A model generated the notes under the pieces. It was not told where the DNA came from. It ran no database searches and saw nothing but the letters and a program-made list of their open reading frames with translations. A program made the position numbers and the translations under genes. Below, piece after piece: positions 50,167 through 58,644 of a DNA stretch of 64,000 nt. The first letter of the stretch is position 1, and each line of letters opens with the position of its first letter. The stretch covers positions 1 through 64,000 of the forward strand of contig CAZAFH010000027.1 in assembly GCA_964484265.1 (NCBI GenBank), given 5' to 3'. This DNA is from SIAQ01 sp964484265 (lineage in GTDB: Bacteria; Planctomycetota; Planctomycetia; Gemmatales; Gemmataceae).

Positions 50167-51066
50167 CGCCGTGCCAACCACATCCGCTACACGGTTAGCA
50201 TTCAGCATCTGGATCGCATCGGGCAGCTGTTCGACAAGCCGAGTTGACACCGTCGGATCGAAGAAATTCGCCGTGCCAACTTGAACTGCGGATGCTCCCG
50301 CGACGAGAAACTCCATCACGTCGTCGATGTTGCTGATCCCGCCGACGCCAATGATCGGCACCTTCACATTTTTGGCAACCAGCCAGACCAGACGCAATGC
50401 GAGAGGCTTGATTGCCGGGCCGGACAGCCCGCCCGTGACATTGCCGAGTATCGGCTTGCGCTTGCGCCAGTCGATGGCGATGCCGACGAAGGTGTTGACA
50501 AGCGACACGGCATCGGCGCCGGCGTCGGCGGCGGCCTGGGCGATTGGCACGATGTTCGTCACGTTCGGAGTCAGCTTCGCGATGATCGGCAGCGGACAAA
50601 CCGCGCGCACTCCCGCGACGATTTGGCGAATCATTGCTGGGTCGGTCGCGAAATCCAGCCCGCCGGAAACGTTCGGGCAGGACAGGTTCAACTCCAGGCC
50701 GGCGAGGCCCGGTTCCGCGCCGATCTGCCCCGCCATCGTCACGAACTCGTCCGCCGTTTTCCCTGCGATATTGGCGATGATCGCCGTCGGCAGCGTACGA
50801 AGATACGGAAGATGATGAGCGATGAAATGATCGATGCCGTCGTTGTCCAACCCGATGGCGTTGAGCATGCCTGACGTGGTTTCCACGGTGCGAGGCGGCG
50901 CGTTGCCAGCACGTGGCGATTTGGTGACCGTCTTCGGCACGATGCCGCCGAGTTTCGCGAAATCGACGGCGCCGGCCATCTCACGAGCGTAGCCAAACGT
51001 GCCCGAAGCGACAAGGATCGGATTCGCCAGATGCAGCCTGCCGAGAGTAACAGAGAGGTCAAGCAT
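50152..51066 (-). CDS. pyrD: Dihydroorotate dehydrogenase (class 1B-like)
   Basis: Oxidises dihydroorotate to orotate in pyrimidine synthesis; cytosolic FMN enzyme. 304 residues, the normal class 1 length. NPILVASGTFGYAREMA, GIVPKTVTKSPRAGNAPPRT, GLAGLELNLSCPNVSGGLDF (catalytic Cys in LSCPN), PIIAKLTPNVTNIVPIAQAA, VSLVNTFVGIAIDWRKRKPI, GGLSGPAIKPLALRLVW and the FMN phosphate site IIGVGGISNIDDVMEFLVAG are all present. PyrK, the usual 1B partner, is not adjacent. The C-terminal AHAQG and stop come from the palindrome. Confidence 0.94.
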   Translation of the reverse strand: MLDLSVTLGRLHLANPILVASGTFGYAREMAGAVDFAKLGGIVPKTVTKSPRAGNAPPRTVETTSGMLNAIGLDNDGIDHFIAHHLPYLRTLPTAIIANIAGKTADEFVTMAGQIGAEPGLAGLELNLSCPNVSGGLDFATDPAMIRQIVAGVRAVCPLPIIAKLTPNVTNIVPIAQAAADAGADAVSLVNTFVGIAIDWRKRKPILGNVTGGLSGPAIKPLALRLVWLVAKNVKVPIIGVGGISNIDDVMEFLVAGASAVQVGTANFFDPTVSTRLVEQLPDAIQMLNANRVADVVGTAHAQG

Positions 51067-51143
51067 GGTAGTATTTCCGCTTGCCGTTTAGCGCTCGGAG
51101 AATCCCACGCGAGCGCCAAAACGCAACTCGCTGCTTTCTTCTC

Positions 51144-52874
51144 TCATTTTCGCTTGCCAGCTTCGATATTGATGATCCCCGCATTCGGCACGGTGGGATT
51201 GAAACCCGAGCGGACGAACTCCGTGGCGCTTCGCGCTCTGCGGTAACCGATCATATAGCCGAAATTCTCAGCCGAGATCATGATCAAACCACGTTCGACG
51301 GCATCCTTCTTCATCTTCGCAATCGCTTGATTGACCGCCTGGATGCGATCCACGTTGGCGAGCGGTTCCTTGGGTTGCTCGTCGGGGTTCTTTTCCATGT
51401 CTTTCTTCTCCATGTCCTTCTCTTCCATCTTCGGCACGGCGACTTTATCCTTGTCGTTGGCGACGAGGGATGCTCCCAAAACGACATAGCGCGTGCGCCC
51501 GCTGATGCTGCCGCGCAGCGTGCCATCGACGGGATCGACATAGGCGTCCACTTGCATGCCGTTTCGGCGAAGCAGATGCAAGAAGTCGTCCATCTGGCGT
51601 TTCTGCTCGAAAGGACTATTGGAGAACGTGTCGGTGATGCTGACGTATCCGGCGACGGCGACGCGCGAGCCCCAGAAGAGGTTGAAGAGCAGGTCGCCCT
51701 CGCGCAAGAAGTTGTCCATCTCGCGCACGGTGCGCGACCGGAGGTTGAGCGGGATCTCTTCGCCGCGTGTGTCGTAAAGCGAGGTGATGCGGGCGATGGA
51801 GGTGGTTTGGTCAACGACCTTGACGACTTCGATGGTGCCCTTGAGGAGTTTGAAGGCGCGGTCGGCGTTGTTGGCGAAGACGTTGAACGTGAGGCCGACG
51901 ACGACGCCATGCTCGCTGCCGCGATCGATGGTGACCTGGCGAAGATCGGTATCGACGCGAGTGATGTCGCCGACTTTGTGGTCCCAGAGCGCCTTGCCGC
52001 CTCCGACGTCGAGCATCAGCGGGAACGTGCCCGTGGCCGCGCCGTCCGGGCCTGCTGCGCCGCCCCCGCCGCCCGCCATGCCGCCGCCGGGCGGTCCGCC
52101 GGCCTTGCCGAGACGGCGATCTTCTTCGCGTTCCGCCTTGAGGATCGCGAGTTCCTTATTCAGTTTCCGCAGTTCCTCGGCTTGCACGTCTTTCAAGAGG
52201 AGCAGGGCATCCGCGGTTTCTTGATGCTTGTCCTTCTCCTCTTTAAGTTGGAGCTGCAGCTTCGTGAACGAGTCGGCGTTGCGTTTTACTTCGTTGAACG
52301 CGTCGGTGTTGCCCTTGGTGATCTGGTCTTTGGTATCTTCATTGAATTTCGTTTGGATCGCGGTGTAGTTGTCGGAGATCTTCTCCAGGCGTTTCTTTTC
52401 GCTGATCGATTTCTCAAGCTTCGCTTCGAGATCCTTGACGCGGTCCTGAGCCGCTTTGATCTCCTCGGCAAACGCGACCCTGTAGACGCCGTTCTCGCCG
52501 ACGCCGAGACGGGTTTTTAGTTCGTCCATCAGTTTTTTGGGCTTTTCATAGTTCACGGAGCTGCCGAAACTGCTTTTCTCGAACCGTTCGCGATCGACCG
52601 TCATGGCGGTGTTTTCGTCGTCGGTGAGCTTTTCGCCAAGGGCCAGGCGAAGGTCGTTGTAGAGAAACGAATAGAATTCCTTGGCATTTTTCTCGGATGC
52701 CGCCTTGGCTTTTTGATCTTGCGTGATCTGCTGCAGCTCTGCCTGGCCGGCCTGGGCGTAGTAGCCCCACAAGCCGAGGCCGATGGTCGAAAGGATGAAC
52801 ATGATGAGGAAGACAATGATTACGACATTGGGATTGCCGCTCACGTCTTTTTTCTTTTTTTTCGCAGCAGCCAT
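51144..52874 (-). CDS. Membrane-anchored coiled-coil protein
   Basis: 576 residues from ATG 52874 (GAGGTG five bases upstream). A short basic N-terminus (AAAKKKKKD) and one transmembrane helix (VVIIVFLIMFILSTIGLGLW) anchor it; the rest is probably periplasmic. A long coiled coil (about 150-275, DRVKDLEAKLEKSISEKKRL) is followed by a Gly-rich linker and a C-terminal beta domain. The latter includes GSEHGVVVGLTFNVFANNAD and IEVVKVVDQTTSIARITSL, MreC-like in general pattern. A run of short EKKDMEK-type repeats occurs near 490. No family recognised. A cell-envelope scaffold role is inferred. Confidence 0.72.
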   Translation of the reverse strand: MAAAKKKKKDVSGNPNVVIIVFLIMFILSTIGLGLWGYYAQAGQAELQQITQDQKAKAASEKNAKEFYSFLYNDLRLALGEKLTDDENTAMTVDRERFEKSSFGSSVNYEKPKKLMDELKTRLGVGENGVYRVAFAEEIKAAQDRVKDLEAKLEKSISEKKRLEKISDNYTAIQTKFNEDTKDQITKGNTDAFNEVKRNADSFTKLQLQLKEEKDKHQETADALLLLKDVQAEELRKLNKELAILKAEREEDRRLGKAGGPPGGGMAGGGGGAAGPDGAATGTFPLMLDVGGGKALWDHKVGDITRVDTDLRQVTIDRGSEHGVVVGLTFNVFANNADRAFKLLKGTIEVVKVVDQTTSIARITSLYDTRGEEIPLNLRSRTVREMDNFLREGDLLFNLFWGSRVAVAGYVSITDTFSNSPFEQKRQMDDFLHLLRRNGMQVDAYVDPVDGTLRGSISGRTRYVVLGASLVANDKDKVAVPKMEEKDMEKKDMEKNPDEQPKEPLANVDRIQAVNQAIAKMKKDAVERGLIMISAENFGYMIGYRRARSATEFVRSGFNPTVPNAGIINIEAGKRK

Positions 52875-53055
52875 TACGCCACCTCGCAAATCGCGGAAAT
52901 GATGATTAGAACGCGCGCCGGCCTCCGAAGAATCGGCTGCGATCCCCTTTCAGTTTAAGCAGTTTCCCGTTCCTGTCAAACGTTTTATGGCGTGAAATGG
53001 TAACGATCGGGCAATCGCTGCGGGTCGGCGCGGTTGTAGCGAATGCGCGATGCCC

Positions 53056-53146
53056 AAAGCCCAATGGTGAGCGCAGCGAACCGTTGGGATTTCTGAGATC
53101 CTTTCGATCGTATCCCAACGGTTCGCAGCGCTCACCTTCGGGCTTT
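53056..53146. repeat. Palindromic repeat upstream of the SUF regulator
   Basis: Arms about 53056-53090 and 53112-53146 (AAAGCCCAATGGTGAGCGC... and the near-complement) are mismatched at a few places. The 335-bp gap 52875-53209 holds this repeat and the Rrf2 promoter, with nothing else recognisable. Confidence 0.6.
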
Positions 53147-53150
53147 CATA

Positions 53151-53182
53151 ATACTTGACAAAAAAGTATGGATTAATAGAGT
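53151..53182 (+). promoter_or_regulatory. Promoter and candidate Rrf2 operator
   Basis: Perfect TTGACA (53155-53160) with a 16-base spacer and TAGAGT (53177-53182). A palindrome ATACTT-N7-AAGTAT (53151-53156 and 53164-53169) overlaps the -35. Rrf2/IscR-type regulators commonly bind such sites and repress their own gene, so autoregulation is likely. Confidence 0.5.
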
Positions 53183-53209
53183 GAGATTATCACCCAGTGG
53201 AGGTCGGTC

Positions 53210-53728
53210 ATGAAGATCACCGCGCAAGAAGAATACGGCCTGCGTTGCCTGCTTCGGCTCGCCAAAGCCGAGACCGGCGTCGCCACGCTGCCCGAGATCG
53301 CCAACGCGGAGGGGCTTTCGCAGCCCTATGTCGCCAAGCTGATGGCTGTGCTGCGGAACGCCGGCATCATCGAAAGCACGCGGGGCCGAACCGGCGGTTA
53401 TCGGCTCGCGCAACCGATGGACAGCGTCGGCCTGGGCACGCTGCTTTTGACGCTCGGCGAACCGCTGTTCGACGAGGTCGATTACTGCCAAAAACACGCA
53501 GGCACGGAAGCGCCTAATGGCGTGTGCCGAAATCATGCGACCTGTACGCTGAAGTCGGTTTGGCAGACGCTCGAGCACTGGATGCGACGAACGCTCGACC
53601 AGATCACGCTCGCAGACCTCGTGCAGCACGAAAGCCGCTTGCCTGAGTTGTTGCGCGAGCGTTTGGCCAGCGCGGCGCTTGAGGAAGTGCCGTTGATGTC
53701 GTTGGGATTGATTGGAACGGACGGATGA
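53210..53728 (+). CDS. Rrf2 family regulator, probable [2Fe-2S]-sensing SUF regulator
   Basis: 172 residues. Winged helix at about 1-75 (MKITAQEEYGLRCLLRLAKA, then GLSQPYVAKLMAVLRNAGII and the wing RGRTGGYRLAQP). Three cysteines in YCQKHAGTEAPNGVCRNHAT and CTLKSVW are spaced like the cluster ligands of IscR/SufR-like regulators. The protein is likely to sense iron-sulfur status and control the suf genes that follow 126 bases downstream. RBS GGAGG precedes the ATG. Confidence 0.88.
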   Translation: MKITAQEEYGLRCLLRLAKAETGVATLPEIANAEGLSQPYVAKLMAVLRNAGIIESTRGRTGGYRLAQPMDSVGLGTLLLTLGEPLFDEVDYCQKHAGTEAPNGVCRNHATCTLKSVWQTLEHWMRRTLDQITLADLVQHESRLPELLRERLASAALEEVPLMSLGLIGTDG

Positions 53729-53739
53729 TTGAAATGCAG

Positions 53740-53832
53740 GACAAGCCCCAGGATGAGCGCAGCGATTCCTGGGGGTGAAAGCGCCCGTTTGCATGACCCC
53801 CAGGAATCGCTGCGCTCATCCTGGGGCTTGTC
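53740..53832. repeat. Perfect 37-base inverted repeat between the regulator and sufB
   Basis: Arms 53740-53776 and 53796-53832 are exact complements (GACAAGCCCCAGGATGAGC...) with a 19-base loop. It lies upstream of sufB and matches the palindrome in front of sufD (57223-57312). It may be a terminator or attenuator for the regulator gene, or a REP-type element. Confidence 0.65.
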
Positions 53833-53854
53833 GGAATGATACAAGGATTTACTT

Positions 53855-55306
53855 ATGTCCACCGCAACACAAACCATCGAACAGTTCGCCAATAAAGAGT
53901 ACGAGTGGGGCTTCACCAGCGACATCGACGCCGACGCCCTGCCCAAAGGCTTGAGCGAGGACATCGTTCGCCGCATCAGCGCGTTCAAGAAGGAGCCGCA
54001 ATGGCTGCTCGATTGGCGGCTAAAAGCATACCGCCACTGGACTACGATGGAAGAGCCGCGCTGGTGGCCGAACGTCTCGTTTCCCGCCGTCGATTACCAG
54101 GACATGATCTATTACTCCGCGCCGAAGCCGAAGAAGGTGCTCAACAGCCTCGACGAGGTCGATCCGGAACTGCTCAAAACCTTCGAGAAGCTCGGCATCT
54201 CGCTTGACGAGCAGAAGCGCCTGTCAGGCGTCGCCGTCGATGCAGTGTTCGACTCGGTATCGGTGGCGACGACGTTCAAGGGCAAGCTTGCCGAGATGGG
54301 CGTTATCTTCTGCTCGTTTTCCGAAGCGGTGCACAATCATCCCGAGATCGTCAAGAAGTACCTCGGCTCCGTCGTGCCTTACAGCGACAACTATTTCGCG
54401 ACGCTCAACTCCGCGGTGTTCAGCGACGGTTCCTTTGCGTACATCCCGAAAGGCGTGCGTTGCCCGATGGAATTGTCCACGTACTTCCGCATCAACGCGA
54501 AAGAGACCGGGCAGTTCGAACGCACGCTCATCGTCTGCGAAGAAGGCGCGTACGTCAGTTACCTCGAAGGCTGCACCGCTCCGATCCGCGACGAGAATCA
54601 GCTGCACGCCGCCGTCGTCGAACTCGTCGCCGTCGGCGAGAACTCGCAGATCAAGTATTCCACCGTGCAGAACTGGTATCCCGGCGACAAGGACGGCAAA
54701 GGCGGGATCTACAACTTCGTCACCAAACGCGGCGCCGCCCGTGGCCGCAATAGCAAGATATCGTGGACGCAAGTCGAGACCGGCAGCGCCATCACCTGGA
54801 AGTATCCGAGCTGCATCCTCATCGGCGAAGGCTCGGTCGGCGAGTTCTATTCGGTGGCGCTCACCAACCACATGCAGCAAGCCGACACCGGCACGAAGAT
54901 GATCCACGTCGGCAAGAACACCAAAAGCACCATCGTCAGCAAAGGCATCTCCGCGGGCAAGGGCCAAAACACCTACCGCGGGCAGGTCAAGATTCTGAAG
55001 GGAGCCGAGAACTCGCGCAACTACAGCCAGTGCGATTCGTTGCTCCTCGGCGATCGCTGCGGCGCTCACACGTTCCCGTACATCGAAGTCAAAAATCGCA
55101 GTTCCACCGTCGAGCACGAAGCCTCGACCTCGAAGATCGGCGAAGACCAGATCTTCTACTGCAAACAACGCGGCCTGAGTGCCGAGGACGCCGTCAGCAT
55201 GATCGTCAACGGCTTCTGCAAAGAGGTGTTCAAGGAGCTGCCGATGGAGTTCGCGGTGGAAGCGAAAAAGCTGTTGGGAGTGAGCCTGGAGGGCAGCGTG
55301 GGGTGA
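53855..55306 (+). CDS. sufB: Fe-S cluster assembly scaffold SufB
   Basis: Core of the SufBCD scaffold complex that receives sulfur from SufS/SufE and assembles Fe-S clusters; cytoplasmic. 483 residues, typical. Highly conserved sequence: MIYYSAPKPKKVLNSLDEVD, RCPMELSTYFRINAKETGQF, YEGCTAPIRDENQLHAAVVE-like, VEHEASTSKIGEDQIFYCKQ and RGLSAEDAVSMIVNGFCKEV. Cys393 in SQCDSLL and the following SSTVEHEAS region correspond to the catalytic core at the SufB-SufD interface. Its stop overlaps the next start by one base, so the DUF3990 gene is translationally coupled to it. Confidence 0.96.
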   Translation: MSTATQTIEQFANKEYEWGFTSDIDADALPKGLSEDIVRRISAFKKEPQWLLDWRLKAYRHWTTMEEPRWWPNVSFPAVDYQDMIYYSAPKPKKVLNSLDEVDPELLKTFEKLGISLDEQKRLSGVAVDAVFDSVSVATTFKGKLAEMGVIFCSFSEAVHNHPEIVKKYLGSVVPYSDNYFATLNSAVFSDGSFAYIPKGVRCPMELSTYFRINAKETGQFERTLIVCEEGAYVSYLEGCTAPIRDENQLHAAVVELVAVGENSQIKYSTVQNWYPGDKDGKGGIYNFVTKRGAARGRNSKISWTQVETGSAITWKYPSCILIGEGSVGEFYSVALTNHMQQADTGTKMIHVGKNTKSTIVSKGISAGKGQNTYRGQVKILKGAENSRNYSQCDSLLLGDRCGAHTFPYIEVKNRSSTVEHEASTSKIGEDQIFYCKQRGLSAEDAVSMIVNGFCKEVFKELPMEFAVEAKKLLGVSLEGSVG

Positions 55307-55902
55307 TGGCCAAACAGAAATTGGAAATCCTGAATCCCGCACCGACGTGGAGCTCGCCGCGGAGCAAGTTCGTGGTGCTATGGCACGGCTGCACGGATAA
55401 TGATCGAGTGAGCATTGAAAGAGATGGAATCGTTCTGGATCGTTGTCGAGTTAATACGGATTTTGGTCGCGGGTTTTATACGACATCGCGGGAGCGGCAG
55501 GCTCAGCAGTGGGCCTTCCTACGCTCACAAGATCCCTCTAATCTTAAGAAACAATCTCGTCCGGTAATACTGCGTTTTCAGATCGATCGATTTGAATTGG
55601 CTCGGCTTTATTCACTGCATTTTGTCCGTGGCGACTATGACGACGAGGATTTTTGGAGTCTGGTGCAACACTGCCGCCAAAGTAAGAAGGATTCGGATAT
55701 CCGTGAGCATGGTGGTCCCGTCAACGGATGGTACGATGTCGTGTATGGGCCAGTCGCAACGAGTTGGAGGCAACGCGCCCTGATGGCAAACACGGACCAA
55801 GTGGGGTTTCATACGCGGGAAGCTATTGGCCTACTTACCAAGCTGATACACAATGGAAGCAAGGGCGCCCACGCCTATTCATACTCCGAGGTGACACAAT
55901 GA
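55306..55902 (+). CDS. DUF3990 family protein, ADP-ribosyltransferase-like, inside the suf operon
   Basis: 198 residues starting on the sufB stop (TGATG). The N-terminal core FVVLWHGCTDNDRVSIERDG and NTDFGRGFYTTSRERQAQQW carries the DUF3990 pattern (H-G, D-F-G-x-G-F-Y-x-T, QA-x-x-WA), related to the ADP-ribosyltransferase fold. Later HGGPVNGWYDVVYGPVA supports the same family. DUF3990 genes are often followed by a small partner, proposed to be a toxin-antitoxin pair. Here a 79-residue partner starts four bases before its stop. No iron-sulfur related feature is seen, so it is an insertion into the operon. Activity unproven. Confidence 0.72.
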   Translation: MAKQKLEILNPAPTWSSPRSKFVVLWHGCTDNDRVSIERDGIVLDRCRVNTDFGRGFYTTSRERQAQQWAFLRSQDPSNLKKQSRPVILRFQIDRFELARLYSLHFVRGDYDDEDFWSLVQHCRQSKKDSDIREHGGPVNGWYDVVYGPVATSWRQRALMANTDQVGFHTREAIGLLTKLIHNGSKGAHAYSYSEVTQ

Positions 55903-56138
55903 ACGTAATGAACGAAACGCAGGTGAAACAATTTTGGGCAGAAGTAAAACAATTGCTCGTAGAGAAGCACCACATCTCGAAGCAAAATGCGGCATCGGGA
56001 ATCAAAGAATACCGAAGGTTGCTTCGTAATGCAGGGATCGGCGATACTGTTTTTAACCGCGGCGAAGAGTTGGCCGCGGAATCTATCGCCGCTTCCTTAG
56101 AGATGAAACTAATAAACAAAGCACCCGCGACAACGTGA
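55899..56138 (+). CDS. Small partner of the DUF3990 protein
   Basis: 79 residues from ATG 55899, overlapping the DUF3990 stop by four bases, with GAGGTGAC as ribosome binding site. An amphipathic helical sequence (QFWAEVKQLLVEKHHISKQN, then GIKEYRRLLRNAGIGDTVFN) with a basic helix suggests a small DNA- or toxin-binding antitoxin-like protein. I do not recognise its family and it is not clearly DUF3791. Coupling to the upstream gene is the main evidence. Confidence 0.58.
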   Translation: MNVMNETQVKQFWAEVKQLLVEKHHISKQNAASGIKEYRRLLRNAGIGDTVFNRGEELAAESIAASLEMKLINKAPATT

Positions 56139-56154
56139 TCGCCGAAGGCCAACG

Positions 56155-56376
56155 ATGAACCATCATTATTCCGCTTTAGTTCAGTGGTCAGACGAGGACC
56201 AAGCGTATCTGGTGACCCTTCCAGAATTTGGTCCCAATCCACAAACGCACGGAGATACCTATGATTCGGCAATTGCCAATGCACAGGAGGTTTTGGAGTT
56301 GCTGATCGAGACGCATCAGGCCGAAGGATGGACACTTCCGGAGCCGGCGAAGCATGCCAGTCGCGGGCCGGCATAG
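56155..56376 (+). CDS. HicB-like small protein
   Basis: 73 residues: HYSALVQWSDEDQAYLVTLP-EF and THGDTYDSAIANAQEVLELL match the HicB/UPF0150 beta-alpha-beta partial RNase H-like fold. HicB usually antagonises a HicA RNase, but no HicA gene is adjacent, so it may be a solo copy. It lies 16 bases after the small partner gene and about 100 bases before sufC. Expected to be cytoplasmic. Confidence 0.75.
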   Translation: MNHHYSALVQWSDEDQAYLVTLPEFGPNPQTHGDTYDSAIANAQEVLELLIETHQAEGWTLPEPAKHASRGPA

Positions 56377-56474
56377 AGTTTTGTCGGGCGAACCGATCGC
56401 GTTCCGGACAATTGCAAGACGATTTTTCTCTGATACCTTTGCAAGACGACAATTGAGGAGTTCGAGATACTGAA

Positions 56475-57215
56475 ATGCTAACCATCCAAAATCTCCACGC
56501 CAAAGTCGCAGACAAAGACATCCTGCGCGGCATCAATCTTACCGTCAACCCCGGCGAAGTACATGCCATCATGGGGCCGAACGGGTCGGGTAAGTCCACG
56601 CTTGCCGGCGTGCTCACCGGACGCGATGCCTATGACGTGACCGACGGCGAAGTCCTCTTCCAGGGCAAAGACCTCCTCGATATGGACCCCGAAGAACGCG
56701 CCGGCGAAGGCGTCTTTCTCGCGTTCCAGTATCCCGTCGAGATCCCCGGCGTCACCAACAGCTACTTCCTGCGGGCATCGGTCAATGCCGTGCGCAAGCA
56801 TCGTGGCGAACCCGAACTCGATGCGGCGTCGTTTCTCAAAGTCGTCAAGCAGAAGATGAAAATCCTGCACATGCCGGAGGATCTCCTGAAGCGACCCGTC
56901 AACGAAGGTTTTTCCGGCGGCGAGAAGAAACGCAACGAAATCTTCCAGATGGCGGTGCTCGAACCGAAGCTGTGCATCCTCGACGAGACCGATTCCGGCC
57001 TCGACATCGACGCGATGAAGGCCGTCGCCGACGGCGTCAACGCCTTGCGGTCGAAGGATCGCGCGATGATCGTCATCACGCACTATCAGCGTCTACTCGA
57101 CCACATCGTGCCGGACTTCGTGCATGTGTTGTCGCAGGGCCGAATCGTGAAGACGGGCGGCAAGGAACTGGCGCTCGAGTTGGAAGCACATGGGTACGAC
57201 CCGGTGAGGAATTAG
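56475..57215 (+). CDS. sufC: Fe-S assembly ATPase SufC
   Basis: ABC-type ATPase of the SufBCD scaffold. 246 residues. Walker A GPNGSGKST at 34-42, Q-loop FLAFQYPVEIPGVTNS, ABC signature NEGFSGGEKKRNEIFQM, Walker B LCILDETDSGLDIDA and switch HYQRLL. ATP hydrolysis drives opening of SufBD. ATG 56475 follows GAGGAG, with moderate spacing. Separated from sufB by the three-gene insertion but on the same strand. Confidence 0.96.
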   Translation: MLTIQNLHAKVADKDILRGINLTVNPGEVHAIMGPNGSGKSTLAGVLTGRDAYDVTDGEVLFQGKDLLDMDPEERAGEGVFLAFQYPVEIPGVTNSYFLRASVNAVRKHRGEPELDAASFLKVVKQKMKILHMPEDLLKRPVNEGFSGGEKKRNEIFQMAVLEPKLCILDETDSGLDIDAMKAVADGVNALRSKDRAMIVITHYQRLLDHIVPDFVHVLSQGRIVKTGGKELALELEAHGYDPVRN

Positions 57216-57222
57216 TATCCGG

Positions 57223-57312
57223 CAAGCCCCAGGATGAGCGCAGCGATTCCTGGGGGTGAATGTGCCCGCGAGCAATAACCCCCAGGAATCGCTGCGCTCA
57301 TCCTGGGGCTTG
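57223..57312. repeat. Perfect 35-base inverted repeat between sufC and sufD
   Basis: Arms 57223-57257 and 57278-57312 are exact complements (CAAGCCCCAGGATGAGCGC...) with a 20-base loop. The arms are the same family as 53740-53832; the loop differs. The in-frame extension of sufD through this repeat to 57256 is not credible. Confidence 0.65.
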
Positions 57313-57330
57313 GAAGATAATTTAATCGAC

Positions 57331-58461
57331 ATGGACAAGACGAACTTCAAGAACCTGTACGCCGAGTTCGATCGCGACGCCTCGCCGCGTTTCGCTGGAT
57401 TGCGCAAGGCTGCCCGTGAGTGTTTCGCCGCCACGCCGCTGCCGACGAGCCGAACCGAGGATTGGAGATTCACGAACATCTCCCCGTTGATCGAGACTGA
57501 ATTCTCGCTTGCCGCCAAGCCAGGCCAGGGTATGGCCTTCTTGCTTGCCGATTCCGACCTCGCGCCCCTCGCCCAAATCGCCGAGATGCGCGACAATCCG
57601 TTCACAGCCCTGAACACGTCTTTCTTGCACGATGGTGCCGCAATCATCGTTCCCGATGGCGCTGTCGTAGAGAAGCCTATAGAAATCGTTTATCGCTCCG
57701 CCTCGCAAGGTAAGCCAACCATTTCCCATCCGCGCAATTTGATCGTCGTCGGCAAAAACGCCCAGGTCACGATCATCGAACGCTATCTCGGCCAAGGGAC
57801 CTACTTCACCAACGCCGTCACCGAGATCGCCGTCGGCGAAGGCGCCATCGTCGATCATGTGAAGGTGCAATCCGAAAGCGATACCGCGTATCACATCGCA
57901 ACCACGCAAATTGTGATGGCGGCGAAGGCTAACTTCACGACGCATAATCTCTCACTGGGCGGCGCGCTCGTTCGCAACGAAGTCCGCGTCCGCTTCGATG
58001 GCGAACATGCCGAGGCAACCGTCAACGGACTGTACCACGCCAACGCCAATCGGCATGTCGATAACTTCACCGTCATCGATCACGCCAAGCCGAATTGCGC
58101 GAGCCATGAAATCTACAAAGGCGTGCTCGCCGACCGCGCTCATGGCGTGTTCAACGGCAAAATCTTCGTCCGCAAAGACGCCCAAAAGACCGACGCCAAG
58201 CAGACGAACAAGGTGCTGCTGCTCTCTGACGACGCCACGATCAACACCAAGCCGCAGCTTGAAATCTTCGCCGACGACGTGAAATGCACCCACGGTGCGA
58301 CGATCGGCCAACTCGATGCGACGCAAATGTTTTACCTGCGATCGCGCGGCATACCGCTTGAGCAGGCTCGACGACTCTTGACCTTCGCCTTCGCCAACGA
58401 CATCGTCAACCGCGTCAAGATCGAATCGATCCGCGCGGAACTTGAAGACCGGATTGTTTAG
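57331..58461 (+). CDS. sufD: Fe-S assembly scaffold SufD
   Basis: Partner of SufB in the SufBCD complex. 376 residues from ATG 57331, lacking a strong ribosome binding site. SRTEDWRFTNISPLIETEFS, VVGKNAQVTIIERYLGQGTY, MAAKANFTTHNLSLGGALVR, GLYHANANRHVDNFTVIDHA and KPNCASHEIYKGVLADRAHG are family motifs; CTHGATIGQLDATQMFYLRS carries the essential His region. It is shorter than E. coli SufD (423), as in many bacteria. Confidence 0.95.
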   Translation: MDKTNFKNLYAEFDRDASPRFAGLRKAARECFAATPLPTSRTEDWRFTNISPLIETEFSLAAKPGQGMAFLLADSDLAPLAQIAEMRDNPFTALNTSFLHDGAAIIVPDGAVVEKPIEIVYRSASQGKPTISHPRNLIVVGKNAQVTIIERYLGQGTYFTNAVTEIAVGEGAIVDHVKVQSESDTAYHIATTQIVMAAKANFTTHNLSLGGALVRNEVRVRFDGEHAEATVNGLYHANANRHVDNFTVIDHAKPNCASHEIYKGVLADRAHGVFNGKIFVRKDAQKTDAKQTNKVLLLSDDATINTKPQLEIFADDVKCTHGATIGQLDATQMFYLRSRGIPLEQARRLLTFAFANDIVNRVKIESIRAELEDRIV

Positions 58462-58489
58462 CCGCCGTTACAAAACTTCCGCCTTAGTT

Positions 58490-58636
58490 TACTCCCTCTC
58501 CCCACGGTACTCCGGGGGGAGAGGGTTGGGGTGAGGGGGGAAGGCGGCCCTAGCGAGATCTTGAGTTCATTGCGAGCGTCAAGCCCCCTCACCCCCAACC
58601 CCTCTCCCCCTGAATACAGGGGGAGAGGGGAGTTGG
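58490..58636. repeat. Palindromic pyrimidine-rich repeat before sufS
   Basis: Inverted blocks of CCCTCTCCCC...GGGGAGAGGG with CCCCTCACCCCCAACCCC. It is a diverged relative of the repeats at 2094 and 8608. The sufS frame is open through it from 58531, but it is not translated in the preferred model. Confidence 0.55.
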
Positions 58637-58644
58637 AGCGCAAA

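Noticed and set aside
57256..57330. N-terminal extension of SufD
   Set aside because: It translates one arm of the perfect palindrome; no homologous SufD begins like that.
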